DNA of 64,000 bases from Olsenella profusa DSM 13989 (GCF_030811115.1 NZ_JAUSQK010000001.1:2108001-2172000); one strand, 5' to 3'. Shown: positions 26,061-35,029, counted from the first letter of the stretch. The notes: generated by a model from the letters alone, not told the origin. A program made the numbers and translations.

Positions 26061-26813
26061 ATGGCGGGTCGGCGCACATACCGTACGAGCGCCATCGTAC
26101 TCGACCGCACGAAGCTCGCGGAGCAGGACCTCATCCTCACGCTGCTCGCGGCGTCGGGAGCCGAGGTGCGCGCCGTTGCCAAGGGTGCCCGCAAGCCGGG
26201 CGGACGCCTCGCCTCGCGTGTGGAGCTCTTCTCGGAGACGGACTTCCTGCTGGCCAAGGGCAGGGGGGCGCTGGACATCGTCTCCGAGGCGTCGCTCGTC
26301 GATGCACACCAGCGTATACGCGGAGACTTCGCGCGCTTGAGCGCCGCAAGCGCCATCGCCGAGGTCGCCCGCCTCACGTGCTTTCAGGACAGCAAGGACG
26401 GCTTTTTGTATCCCATCTGCTCACGCGCACTGGCGGCCGTCGAGCAGGCCGCGGACCAGGAGCATCTCGACCTGGTCGTCGCGACCTACGCCTTCAAGGT
26501 GCTGGCCCATGCAGGGTGGCGCCCCGCGCTCGACTCGTGCGTGGCCTGTGGGGATGCGGATGTCTCGTACTTCTCCGTGCGCGCAGGCGGCGTGCTGTGC
26601 GCGAGCTGCGCCAAGGACGTGCCGGGTGCCGAGGAGATGGGCCCGGCGCGACGCGACTGGCTCTGCTCCCTCATCGGGCTCACGTTCGATGCGCTCCTGG
26701 CATCGGGGATCGACCTCGAGACCTCAACGGAGCTGGTCTCGCTCGCGCACCGGTGGGCCGCCACGCATCTCGACGCGCGCCTGCGCGCCTTCGAGTTCCT
26801 GCTCAGCGTCTAG
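26061..26813 (+). CDS. recO: DNA repair protein RecO
   Basis: A 250-residue recombination mediator that helps load RecA on gaps covered by SSB. The N-terminal OB fold starts TYRTSAIVLDRTKLAEQDL, and GARKPGGRL is typical. A zinc site is formed by two CxxC pairs, CVACGD and CASC, near residues 175 and 195. The ATG at 26061 lies eight bases after the era stop. It ends the forward block that began with the DnaJ genes and faces a reverse HAD gene across a repeat array. Confidence 0.92.
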   Translation: MAGRRTYRTSAIVLDRTKLAEQDLILTLLAASGAEVRAVAKGARKPGGRLASRVELFSETDFLLAKGRGALDIVSEASLVDAHQRIRGDFARLSAASAIAEVARLTCFQDSKDGFLYPICSRALAAVEQAADQEHLDLVVATYAFKVLAHAGWRPALDSCVACGDADVSYFSVRAGGVLCASCAKDVPGAEEMGPARRDWLCSLIGLTFDALLASGIDLETSTELVSLAHRWAATHLDARLRAFEFLLSV

Positions 26814-26826
26814 GCTGCCCCTTCCT

Positions 26827-27006
26827 GAGTCGTATGCAATCTCTCCTCCCGGCTGATGGAGTCGTATGCACTGTTGGGCCGCCATCCGCGATAAACTGTA
26901 GAGTCAATAACACAGCTACCTGCGGTTATGTTGAGAGGAGTGCGCAGGCCCCTCCCAAAGAATGCGAACGACTCGGACGGACGGCCCACGAGATTGCGAA
27001 CGACTC
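26827..27006. repeat. Inverted pair of 12-bp direct repeats with 32-bp period
   Basis: GAGTCGTATGCA occurs at 26827-26838 and 26859-26870. The related TGCGAACGACTC (reverse complement GAGTCGTTCGCA, 10 of 12 identical) occurs at 26963-26974 and 26995-27006. In both pairs the repeat start is shifted by exactly 32 bases, and the outer member of each pair extends to GCAATCTC when read in the same direction. The whole block is therefore an imperfect inverted repeat of about 180 bases between convergent recO and HAD genes. It resembles a REP/BIME-type element. It could act as a bidirectional terminator or be a decayed mobile sequence. Confidence 0.65.
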
Positions 27007-27017
27007 GGACGGATGGC

Positions 27018-27839
27018 CTAGAAGAGCCGCTCGATGGCCTCGACGATGCCGTTGTGGTCGTTGTCCGCAACGACCAGGTCACAGACGGCCTGCACGCGCT
27101 CGTTCGCGTTGCCCATGGCAACGGCCGTCCCCGCCACCTCGAGTGCGTCGAGGTCGTTGTCATCATCGCCGATGGCCACCACGTCGGCACGGTCGATGCC
27201 CAACAGCCCGCACAGACGCATGAGGCCGAGGGCCTTGTCGACGCCGCGGGCGGTGCACTCCACCGAGGTGGTCTCCGCACGCTTGAGCGCAAGGGACGTG
27301 TCCGCCGAGAGCTGGGCGAGCGTTCTCTCGCGGGCCGCGGGGCTGGGGTGGTAGATGTCTATCTTGATGACGGCGTTGGGATGGTCGGCGACGTAGGCCG
27401 TAAGGTCGTCCGAGCAATCCCACTGCCGGCGGAACATGGGCTTGTAGACGCCCACGGCATAGTCCTCGCAGTGCTCGATGAAGCCCGTCTGCGTGACGGA
27501 GCGGGTGGTGGTGCTCAGGTGCACCATGGCACCCTCGCGCCCGCCGGCCCCGATGCAGGCCAAGGCCTCTGCATCGGGGATGGGCGTGCTCGCGAGGGGC
27601 CTGCCGGCGCGCAGGTCATATACGAGACCGCCACTACAGAGCGAGCCAAGCGAAGCCCAGGGGAGCCGCCCCGCGAAGTCGTTGAGCTCCGCCGGCCCGC
27701 GACCGGTGGAGAGCGCGATGGTGACGCCCGTGGCACAGAGGGCCGCCAGGGCCTCGGACGTCTGGGCCGCTATCTGCTTCGTGCTCGTGAGCAGCGTTCC
27801 ATCCATGTCGAGCGCGAGGAGCTTGGGCCTGTGTGGCAT
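27018..27839 (-). CDS. Cof-type HAD-superfamily phosphatase
   Basis: A 273-residue Cof/type IIB HAD hydrolase. Motif I is LLALDMDGTLLTSTKQI, motif II is LSTGRGP, and motif IV is VVAIGDDDNDLDALEVAG. The cap segment between is usual for the type. These enzymes dephosphorylate sugar phosphates, flavin precursors or similar metabolites; the substrate is unknown. The ATG at 27839 has AGGAAGGA upstream. It is intact, unlike the related gene at 3486-4290. Its 3' end lies 12 bases from the repeat array. Confidence 0.88.
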   Translation of the reverse strand: MPHRPKLLALDMDGTLLTSTKQIAAQTSEALAALCATGVTIALSTGRGPAELNDFAGRLPWASLGSLCSGGLVYDLRAGRPLASTPIPDAEALACIGAGGREGAMVHLSTTTRSVTQTGFIEHCEDYAVGVYKPMFRRQWDCSDDLTAYVADHPNAVIKIDIYHPSPAARERTLAQLSADTSLALKRAETTSVECTARGVDKALGLMRLCGLLGIDRADVVAIGDDDNDLDALEVAGTAVAMGNANERVQAVCDLVVADNDHNGIVEAIERLF

Positions 27840-27950
27840 CGGGGAGTCCTTCCTGTCGGCAGCGGACGGGGCGTCGGGTCCCCTGATTATCCACCTTTCT
27901 ACCCATGCCAAGACATTTTCAAAGAGGGGAAACAGCGAGAAGAGCTGGGC

Positions 27951-29072
27951 CTACGACACGAGGGTACCGATGTGGACGTCTGCAGCTCCAAACACGCTGT
28001 TCACATAGTCCGTCCAAGTCTTGCTCGCCGCTTGTGTTGCCTGCTGATACTTCTGGACGGCGACCGCGTACGCAGCCTGTGCCGCGGCGTAGGACGCCGA
28101 GTCGTTGGTCACCTCATAACCGGCCAGTGCCAGTGCGTAGGGACTGTCGGGATCCCTCCACGTGCCTGCCTCGGCATCCCATTCGTCCCCGGCAAGGTCG
28201 ATGATGTAGCGGGCATAGTCTACCGACGTCATATCCGGGTTGCCATCACTCGGCTGGTCGGGCGCTGTCGGCACATCACCTATCGGACCGTTGGTCACCT
28301 TGTCCTTGAGCTTTAATAGCGTCGCAGCATGAGTGACCTGCTCCTTGGCTTCATCGACCTCTATGCCATAGCGCTGGGCGATGTCATCAAAGTCATCAGT
28401 GCCGCTATACTGACGCGCGTAGGCACTCACCTCCTCATCGGAAACCGTGATGCCTTGGTTTTTGGCCTCCTCCAGGAGAGCGTTGGTGCGCACTATGCTG
28501 AGCACCGTGTCGGCTGTGGGCATGGTGTAGGTGCCGTCATCGTTCTTTGCCGCCTCAAGGGAGGAGCCATACATGATGACCTCTCGGGCACTGATCACGT
28601 GCACCACGCCATTATATGTGTAGCTTGCCACGGGGTAGTCGAGCTGGTCTTCCATGAGCGTGGTTCCCGTGAGGAGCGTGGGTTGCTGCGAGGCGATCAC
28701 GGCATCCTCATCGGCGCGGATCTCCTGCTCGGGCCTGAGCGTGATGGCGCCGCTGAGCGAGAGGGCGACCACGATGGCGGCGCAGGCGGCTGCCACGACG
28801 ACGCCTGTCACGACGGCAGAAAACATGTGACCATGAGGCGTCTGCTGCGGGGGGAGCGGCTCTGCAGGCGTCGTATACGTCGGCGGCACAGGCACACCGG
28901 GCATCTGTGGCATGGCAGGCGGCCGGACCGAGGGCTGCCCGGCTGGAGGTGCGACAGGCGACGACGAGGTTCCCGACGCATCCTGGGACACTTGCTGGCC
29001 CAGCCGTGTCCCACACGTCGTGCACACGGCCGATTCGTCGGGTTGTTCGGTTCCGCAGGTAGGACAGCGCAT
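27951..29072 (-). CDS. Zinc-ribbon membrane protein with SurA-like domain
   Basis: A 373-residue protein. It begins with a zinc ribbon (MRCPTCGTEQ, then CTTCGTRLG). A Pro-rich linker follows, then one membrane helix (VVTGVVVAAACAAIVVALSL) near residue 90. The outside portion contains a helical region similar to the N-terminal domain of SurA/PrsA foldases (NALLEEAKNQGITVSDEEVSA, then YGIEVDEAKEQV), without a visible parvulin domain. The topology suggests a cytoplasmic ribbon and an extracellular chaperone-like part. The ATG at 29072 is nine bases after AAGGG; an ATG at 29081 lies against the ribosome site. The function is not known. Confidence 0.75.
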   Translation of the reverse strand: MRCPTCGTEQPDESAVCTTCGTRLGQQVSQDASGTSSSPVAPPAGQPSVRPPAMPQMPGVPVPPTYTTPAEPLPPQQTPHGHMFSAVVTGVVVAAACAAIVVALSLSGAITLRPEQEIRADEDAVIASQQPTLLTGTTLMEDQLDYPVASYTYNGVVHVISAREVIMYGSSLEAAKNDDGTYTMPTADTVLSIVRTNALLEEAKNQGITVSDEEVSAYARQYSGTDDFDDIAQRYGIEVDEAKEQVTHAATLLKLKDKVTNGPIGDVPTAPDQPSDGNPDMTSVDYARYIIDLAGDEWDAEAGTWRDPDSPYALALAGYEVTNDSASYAAAQAAYAVAVQKYQQATQAASKTWTDYVNSVFGAADVHIGTLVS

Positions 29073-29338
29073 GGATATCATCCCTTCAGATGGACGTCTT
29101 TGGGGTACTCCATGCCTACGATACCGCCTCATGGGGCGCCGTGCGCAGCTCGTAACACGGACGTCGCCTGGCACGCAATGTGTGCAAGCTGCGGGTTTGC
29201 ATGCATGCCGCCCATCCCGTGTGACTTCGCATGACAGGCATGGTACTCTATCCAAGTCTGTACCTCCCACTTGGTGGCCCGCCCATGCCAGGCGGCCGTC
29301 CCAGTCCGAGGCGAATCATACGAAAGAGAGGATCCACC

Positions 29339-29617
29339 ATGGCAGTCACCAAGGAGCGCAAGGCCGAGCTCATCAAGCAGTACGGCAAGGACGAGAGGGA
29401 CTCCGGTTCCGCCGCCGTCCAGGTCGCCCTGCTTTCCGAGCGCATCAAGGGCCTCACCGAGCACATGAAGTCCCACAAGAAGGACTACCACACCCGCCGC
29501 GGCCTGCTCATGCTCGTCGGCCAGCGCCGTCGCCTGCTCTCCTACATCAAGAGGCAGGACGTCGAGGCCTATCGTTCGCTCATCAAGAGCCTGGGCATCC
29601 GCGACAACATCCAGTAG
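29339..29617 (+). CDS. rpsO: 30S ribosomal protein S15
   Basis: A 92-residue S15 protein that binds the central domain of 16S rRNA early in assembly. Conserved segments include [32 protein letters not shown] and [18 protein letters not shown] precedes the ATG. It is followed by pnp, the common arrangement, in which S15 and PNPase are expressed from linked transcripts. Two hairpins lie between them. Confidence 0.96.
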   Translation: MAVTKERKAELIKQYGKDERDSGSAAVQVALLSERIKGLTEHMKSHKKDYHTRRGLLMLVGQRRRLLSYIKRQDVEAYRSLIKSLGIRDNIQ

Positions 29618-29635
29618 CATCACATATGGCTATGT

Positions 29636-29662
29636 GAGGGGCGCCTGCGGGCGCTCCTCTTT
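29636..29662 (+). terminator. Hairpin after rpsO, terminator or attenuator
   Basis: GAGGGGCGC (29636-29644) pairs with GCGCTCCTC (29651-29659) with one mismatch, followed by TTT. It probably limits read-through from rpsO into pnp. Confidence 0.6.
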
Positions 29663-29671
29663 CATGACGGC

Positions 29672-29693
29672 CCGCCTGCAATGGGGCAGGCGG
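29672..29693 (+). other. Hairpin in the pnp leader
   Basis: CCGCCTGC (29672-29679) and GCAGGCGG (29686-29693) form a perfect 8-bp stem with a 6-base loop, 19 bases before the pnp start. In other bacteria a leader stem is cut by RNase III and PNPase to control pnp, so this is a candidate autoregulatory site. Confidence 0.5.
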
Positions 29694-29712
29694 AGATAGC
29701 AGAGGAAAAGAA

Positions 29713-31932
29713 ATGGCAAAGGTTACGCACGAGTTCGACCTCTATGGCAAGCACTATGCCCTCACCACAGGCGAGCTCGCAAAGCAGGCTACCGGAGAGT
29801 GCCTGGTGTCCTGCGGCGACTCTACGGTCAACGTGACCGTGGTGGTCTCCAAGGAGCGCAAGAACTACGACTTCTTCCCGCTCACCGTTGACTTCATCGA
29901 GAAGATGTACGCCGTGGGCCGCATCCCCGGCGGCTACCTCAAGCGCGAGGCCCGTCCCTCCGAGAAGGCCACCCTCACGGCCCGCATGATCGATCGCCCC
30001 ATCCGCCCGTCCTTCCCGGACGGCTTTCGCAACGAGGTCCAGATCGTGGCCATGCCACTCGTGGCCGATCAGGTGAACTCCGTCGACACCATCTCCATCA
30101 TGGGCGCCTCCGCGGCGCTCACGGTGGGTGGCGTGCCCTTCGAGGGTCCGCTGGCCGGCGTGCGCATCGGTCGCAACGTCGAGACCGGCGAGTTCGTCGT
30201 GAACCCCACCTATGAGGAGCGCGATGCGTCCGACCTCGACCTCGAGCTCGCGGGCTCAGCCACCTTCATCTCCATGCTCGAGGCGGGCGCCCAGGAGATC
30301 TCCGAGGAGGACATGCTGGCCGCCATGGCCTTTGGCCAGGAGGCCATCGCGGCCTTCTGCAAGGAGGAGAAGAGGTTCTTTGCCAAGGTAGAGGAGGTGG
30401 GCGGCCCCATCGTCCAGCGGCACTACGAGCTTGACCAGCCCGTGCCCGAGGTGCATGAGCGCGTATGGGCGCACTTCGAGGAGATGAGCGCCGCCCTCAA
30501 GGACGCAGACAAGCTCTCCCGCATGGGCAGGGTCGAGGACCTGAAGGAGGCCATCCGGGCCGAGTTCTCCGAGGAGGAGCAGGTCGAGTGGGGCCGCGCC
30601 ATCCCCGTGGAGCTCAAGAGCCTCGAGAAGCACGCCATGCGCACGATGGTCGTGGAGACCGGCGAGCGCGTGGACGGACGCTCCGCCACCGAGGTGCGCC
30701 CGCTCATGGTGAAGCCCAACTACCTGCCGCTCGTGCATGGCTCCGGCCTCTTCCAGCGTGGTCAGACCCAGGTGCTCTCCGTGGCCACCCTCGGCATGCT
30801 CAACGAGTGGCAGCGTCTTGACACCATCGAGCCGGTCGACGGCAAGCGCTACATCCACCACTACAACTTCCCGCCGTTCTGCACCGGCGAGACGGGTCGC
30901 ATGGGCAGCCCCAAGCGCCGCGAGATCGGTCACGGCAACCTGGCCGAACGGGCACTGCTGCCCGTGATCCCCTCCGAGGACGAGTTTCCCTACACCATCC
31001 GCGTGGTCTCCGAGGTCATGGAGTCCAACGGCTCCTCCTCGATGGCATCCACCTGCGGCTCGACGCTCGCCCTCATGGACGCGGGCGTGCCGCTCAGGCG
31101 CCCCGTCTCCGGTGTGGCCATGGGCCTCATCCAAGAGGAGGGCAAGACGGTGGTCCTCACCGACATCCAGGGCCTCGAGGACTTCCTGGGTGACATGGAC
31201 TTCAAGGTGTGTGGCACCACCAAGGGCATCACGGCCATGCAGATGGACAACAAGGCCACCGGCCTCACGCCCGAGATCCTGAGGCAGGCACTCCAACAGG
31301 CGCACGAGGGCCGCATGCTCATCCTCGACGCCATGCTCGACGAGATTCCCGCGCCGCGCACGTCCACCAAGGAGACGGCGCCCTCCATCATCAGCCTCTC
31401 CATCCCCACGGACAAGATCCGCGACGTCATCGGCTCCGGCGGCAAGGTCATCCGTGGCATCCAGGACGACACGGGCGCCACGATCGACATCCAGGAGGAC
31501 GGCACCGTCTTCATCGCCGGCACCGGTGGCGCGGGTACGGAGGCCGCCGAGCGCATCAAGGCCATCGTCAAGGTGCCCGAGATGGGCGAGGAGTACACTG
31601 GTCGCGTGGTCAACATCCAGCCCTTCGGTGCCTTCGTCGAGCTACTGCCGGGCAAGGACGGCCTGCTGCACATCTCCCGCGTCGCCAAGGGTCGCGTGGA
31701 GAAGGTCGAGAACGTCCTCAACATCGGTGACGAGGTCAAGGTCAAGGTCATCGAGGTGGACGAGAAGGGCAAGGTGAGCCTGGATCGTCTCGACAAGCCC
31801 GAGGCTCCCGCCGGTCCCGGCGCGTCCCACGAGCACAACGGTACGCGCCACGCGCGTGGGCATCGTCATCCGGGCGACAGGGGCACGGGCAACGGCTCCG
31901 GCCGCCAGCCCCGTCGTCACCACGAGGGATAG
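29713..31932 (+). CDS. pnp: Polyribonucleotide nucleotidyltransferase (PNPase)
   Basis: A 739-residue phosphorolytic 3'-5' exoribonuclease. It has two RNase PH domains (first about residues 1-225, second about 320-545), separated by a helical linker. The KH domain has IGSGGKVIRGI near residue 575. The S1 domain begins YTGRVVNIQPFGAFVELLPG near 635. The last 40 residues form a His/Arg/Gly-rich tail (RHARGHRHPGDRG) that is probably disordered and may bind RNA. The ATG follows AGAGGAAAAG. PNPase works with RNase Y and RNase J, both encoded downstream. Confidence 0.96.
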   Translation: MAKVTHEFDLYGKHYALTTGELAKQATGECLVSCGDSTVNVTVVVSKERKNYDFFPLTVDFIEKMYAVGRIPGGYLKREARPSEKATLTARMIDRPIRPSFPDGFRNEVQIVAMPLVADQVNSVDTISIMGASAALTVGGVPFEGPLAGVRIGRNVETGEFVVNPTYEERDASDLDLELAGSATFISMLEAGAQEISEEDMLAAMAFGQEAIAAFCKEEKRFFAKVEEVGGPIVQRHYELDQPVPEVHERVWAHFEEMSAALKDADKLSRMGRVEDLKEAIRAEFSEEEQVEWGRAIPVELKSLEKHAMRTMVVETGERVDGRSATEVRPLMVKPNYLPLVHGSGLFQRGQTQVLSVATLGMLNEWQRLDTIEPVDGKRYIHHYNFPPFCTGETGRMGSPKRREIGHGNLAERALLPVIPSEDEFPYTIRVVSEVMESNGSSSMASTCGSTLALMDAGVPLRRPVSGVAMGLIQEEGKTVVLTDIQGLEDFLGDMDFKVCGTTKGITAMQMDNKATGLTPEILRQALQQAHEGRMLILDAMLDEIPAPRTSTKETAPSIISLSIPTDKIRDVIGSGGKVIRGIQDDTGATIDIQEDGTVFIAGTGGAGTEAAERIKAIVKVPEMGEEYTGRVVNIQPFGAFVELLPGKDGLLHISRVAKGRVEKVENVLNIGDEVKVKVIEVDEKGKVSLDRLDKPEAPAGPGASHEHNGTRHARGHRHPGDRGTGNGSGRQPRRHHEG

Positions 31933-32052
31933 GCCTCGGTGTCGCAGCCAGTTCTGCCTCAGTGCAAATACCAGAGGTGAAAAGCAGGGCCGCCCGCCAT
32001 GTTGGTGGTCCTGTGTGTGCACCACATACCGTATGTTGCCGCAGAAGATCTC

Positions 32053-32178
32053 TTACGTATGAGGCGTGCGTAGGTACTTCACCAGCGCGATGCACCCCAG
32101 CATCATCAGTGCCAGCCCCAAAAGCTCCTTCACATAGGCCATTGCTTGGATGAACACCACATAGGGATCAAAGGCCAT
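32053..32178 (-). CDS. Small membrane protein, 41 residues
   Basis: A short frame reads MAFDPYVVFIQAMAYVKELL, then GLALMMLGCIALVKYL and RTPHT before TAA. It has a strong GAGGAG ribosome site seven bases before the ATG and a single helix of about 22 residues. No match comes to mind. Coding is supported by the ribosome site, the hydrophobic pattern and the gap it fills between pnp and the cysteine hydrolase gene. It may act as an accessory subunit of a membrane complex, but nothing nearby shows which. Confidence 0.5.
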   Translation of the reverse strand: MAFDPYVVFIQAMAYVKELLGLALMMLGCIALVKYLRTPHT

Positions 32179-32228
32179 GATTGCTCCTCGTCTAGTGGAC
32201 GCCATACATCCGGGACATTACCGTCCGC

Positions 32229-32798
32229 TCACGCCTGTGCGAGCGCTGTCACCAGCTCCTCGGTCGTCGTGATGGTGGACCCAAAGCACCGCCGGCAGTG
32301 CTCGATGCCCGCCTCCTGCGTGCCGCACAGGAAGGTGCGCGTGGCATCCTCCACCACGATGGTCCCATAGCCCAGGAAGTAGGCATCCGCCAGGGTGTGC
32401 AGCACACAGATGTTGGTGTCCTCGCCAACGGCTATGAGCGTGTCCACGCCCAGCTCGCGCAGGGTGAGGTCGAGGTCCGTCTGGAAGAACCCCGAGTAGC
32501 GGCGCTTGGGGATGATGAAGTCCCTCTCGCCCGACCCCGCCCGCAGTGCCGGGTTGGGGATGGCCAGGCCCTTGATGCCATGGTCTCCCCACAGGTCAAG
32601 CTCACGGTCGAGTCCGGGGATGTGCTGGTCGCAGCAGAAGATGACGGGCAACCCCACCGCGCGCGCGGCGTCCACGACCCTCACGGATGCCCCCACGAGC
32701 CCCTGCTCGGCGGGGTCTTGGGTATAGAGCGTGTCCTCGCCCTTGGTGACCAGGACGTCTATGACGAGGAGAGCGGTCCGTGCCTTGTCCAGCCTCAT
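32229..32798 (-). CDS. Isochorismatase-family cysteine hydrolase
   Basis: A 189-residue hydrolase of the isochorismatase/nicotinamidase fold. The catalytic aspartate is in TALLVIDVL near residue 14. The lysine is probably in IIPKRRYSGFF near residue 98. The nucleophile is in TNICVLHTLADAYFLGY near residue 130. Members hydrolyse nicotinamide, carbamates, ureidoacrylate or isochorismate. The residues that decide the substrate cannot be read reliably. The ATG at 32798 has AAGGAGG six bases upstream. It diverges from the flavin reductase gene. Confidence 0.85.
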   Translation of the reverse strand: MRLDKARTALLVIDVLVTKGEDTLYTQDPAEQGLVGASVRVVDAARAVGLPVIFCCDQHIPGLDRELDLWGDHGIKGLAIPNPALRAGSGERDFIIPKRRYSGFFQTDLDLTLRELGVDTLIAVGEDTNICVLHTLADAYFLGYGTIVVEDATRTFLCGTQEAGIEHCRRCFGSTITTTEELVTALAQA

Positions 32799-33008
32799 GG
32801 GTGGCCTCCTTGCGCAGGGCATCGGGGTTCGGATGAGACCATCCTACCGCTCGCCGCCTCTGCTGTCACAAGCCGAAAGCAGCTGCTCACAAACGGCGTG
32901 TCCGCCGCCCGGGACGTACGTCCATCCGCCGCTTTCCCGTTGTCCCCCTACCCCTCGAGAGCCTATCTTGGGCGCAGGGGAAAATAGAGTGCATGGAGAG
33001 GGGATGGC

Positions 33009-34973
33009 ATGTTCGATAGGCTGTTCGAGCCGGTGACCATCAACGGGATGGTGGTGCCCAACCGCGTGGTCTTCGAGCCCATGGGCAACTACTATGCGGA
33101 GCTGGACGGCAACGCCAGCGCGCGCGACGCGGCCTTCTATGCCCGCCGTGGCCAAGGTGGCTGCGGCCTCGTGCTCACGGAGATCTGCTCCGTGATGGAT
33201 GGGGCGGGGCGTGGTGACGCCCGCAACCTCCTTTTGGACGCGGATGACAAGATCCCCAGCTTCAAGGCCATGGTGGATGTGGTTCACGGAACGGGCGCCA
33301 AGTTTGGCCTGGAGATCTACCATCCCGGCTGCCAGGGCACGCCTGCCCTCGCTCCCGACGGTATCCTGGCGAGCCCCTCGGGCCAGGAGTCGAAGCTCAC
33401 GCATGCGCTCACACGCGCCCTCACGCACGACGAGGTGCTCGAGGTCATCGATGCCTTCATCGCCGCAGGCGTCCGCGCCCAGAAGGCCGGCTTCGATGCC
33501 GTGGAGCTGCACTGCGCCCATGGCTACCTGCTCTGCCAGTTCCTCTCGCCCTACACGAACCACCGCGATGACGAGTTCGGGGGCTCTCCCGAAGGCCGTG
33601 CGGAGATCGTGCGGCGCATCATCCGGGGCATCCGCGAGCGGACGAGTCCCGACTTCCCCATACTGGTACGCCTCACGGCTGACGAGTACCTGCGCATGGT
33701 GGGCATCGACGACGGCATCACCCTGCCACTCGCCGTGGAGTACTGCAGGCTGTTCGAGGTCTGGGGTGCCGATGCCCTCGACATCTCCGCGGGCAACTAC
33801 GAGACCATGAATTGGGCGTGGGAGCCCGTCGGCTTTGACGAGGGCTGGAAGTCCGTCAACGGCAGGACCATCGCGGCCGCGGTCGGCATCCCCGTCATCG
33901 CCTGTTCGGTGGTGCGCCATCCCGAGACGGCCATGGACCTCATCGAGGGGGGCGTGGCCCTGGTGGGATCCGCCCGCCAGTTCTTTGCGGACCCCGACTG
34001 GTCGAACAAGGTGCGCGCTGGCAGGGCGGACGAGATCCGCCCCTGCATCAGCTGCATGCGCTGCATCGAGAGCCTCATGGCCGCGCACGAGGACCCCTAC
34101 ACGCCCATGGTCTGCTCCGTGAACCCCGAGGCCGGGCGCGAATGCGACCTTGCCCCCATCGAGCGGGATGGGGACGGCAGTCCCGTGGCGGTGGTGGGCT
34201 CCGGCCCCGCAGGGCTCGTCGCGGCGATCGTGCTGGCGCAACGGGGCTACAGGCCGGTCGTCTTCGAGAGGGACTCCCAGGTCGGGGGCCAGCTCGTGCT
34301 GGCCGAGCGCCCGCCCAAGAAGTGGCGCCTCGGCTGGCTCGTCCGGTACTACCAGTCCCAGCTTGCCAGGTGGGACGTGGAGGTTCGCACCAGCACGGCG
34401 TTCGACGAGACCGCACTCGCAGAGCTGGCGCCCCGGGCCGTCGTGTGGGCGGCAGGCTCCGAGCCCATCAGGCCCGCGTCCATCGAGGGGCTCGATGACC
34501 CCCGCGTCCTCACGCCACCGGAGGCCATCATGGCTGACCCCGCCATCTCGGGCGAGCGCGTCTGCGTGGTGGGGTCCGGCATGACGGGCATCGAATGCGC
34601 CGAGATGCTCGCTGCCCAGGGCAATCACGTGGAGCTCTACGAGATGCTCGACGAGATCGGCCCGGACCTCTTCTTCCAGAACAGGATCGACATCATGGGG
34701 CGGCTGGGCCAGACGGACGCCAGGATGTTCACGGACACCCGGCTGACGTCCGTCTCGGACGGGTCCGCGGCGTTCGAGAGGGCGGACGGGACGACCCTGA
34801 CGGCCACCTTCGACCACCTGGTGCTCTCGCTGGGCACGGAGCCGATGCCCGTCCCGTCATGGTTGCGCGAGAGCGGCATCGCCATCGCCGAGGCGGGGGA
34901 TGCCACGGGTGTGGGGAGGATTCAGGAGGCGACGCGCACGGGCTACGATGTGGCGCGGGCGCTCCTGGGGTAG
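33009..34973 (+). CDS. Old-yellow-enzyme-type NAD(P)H:flavin oxidoreductase (FMN, 4Fe-4S, FAD)
   Basis: A 654-residue, three-part enoate/dienoyl-CoA reductase-like enzyme. A TIM barrel binding FMN covers residues 1-340 (HCAHGYLLCQFLSPYTNHRDD). The cluster site follows as CISCMRC with a further cysteine in MVCSVNP. The C-terminal half binds FAD and NAD(P)H (VAVVGSGPAGLVAAIVLAQR; VCVVGSGMTGIECAEML). The layout matches 2,4-dienoyl-CoA reductase, BaiCD/BaiH-type steroid reductases and enoate reductases. These allow anaerobes to reduce activated double bonds. The substrate here is unknown. A strong terminator follows, so it is a single-gene transcript. Confidence 0.88.
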   Translation: MFDRLFEPVTINGMVVPNRVVFEPMGNYYAELDGNASARDAAFYARRGQGGCGLVLTEICSVMDGAGRGDARNLLLDADDKIPSFKAMVDVVHGTGAKFGLEIYHPGCQGTPALAPDGILASPSGQESKLTHALTRALTHDEVLEVIDAFIAAGVRAQKAGFDAVELHCAHGYLLCQFLSPYTNHRDDEFGGSPEGRAEIVRRIIRGIRERTSPDFPILVRLTADEYLRMVGIDDGITLPLAVEYCRLFEVWGADALDISAGNYETMNWAWEPVGFDEGWKSVNGRTIAAAVGIPVIACSVVRHPETAMDLIEGGVALVGSARQFFADPDWSNKVRAGRADEIRPCISCMRCIESLMAAHEDPYTPMVCSVNPEAGRECDLAPIERDGDGSPVAVVGSGPAGLVAAIVLAQRGYRPVVFERDSQVGGQLVLAERPPKKWRLGWLVRYYQSQLARWDVEVRTSTAFDETALAELAPRAVVWAAGSEPIRPASIEGLDDPRVLTPPEAIMADPAISGERVCVVGSGMTGIECAEMLAAQGNHVELYEMLDEIGPDLFFQNRIDIMGRLGQTDARMFTDTRLTSVSDGSAAFERADGTTLTATFDHLVLSLGTEPMPVPSWLRESGIAIAEAGDATGVGRIQEATRTGYDVARALLG

Positions 34974-34998
34974 CCTCTCACGCTGGCATGAGACGGGC

Positions 34999-35029
34999 GA
35001 GGGGCCTCGCCGTGTGCGAGGCCCCTCTT
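34999..35029 (+). terminator. Strong hairpin terminator after the flavin reductase gene
   Basis: GAGGGGCCTCG (34999-35009) and CGAGGCCCCTC (35017-35027) make a perfect 11-bp stem with a 7-base loop, followed by TT. Confidence 0.75.

Noticed and set aside
32844-34817. Reverse open frame of 657 codons opposite the flavin reductase
   Set aside because: It has no recognisable domain and no ribosome site, and the forward frame contains FMN, FAD and Fe-S motifs.
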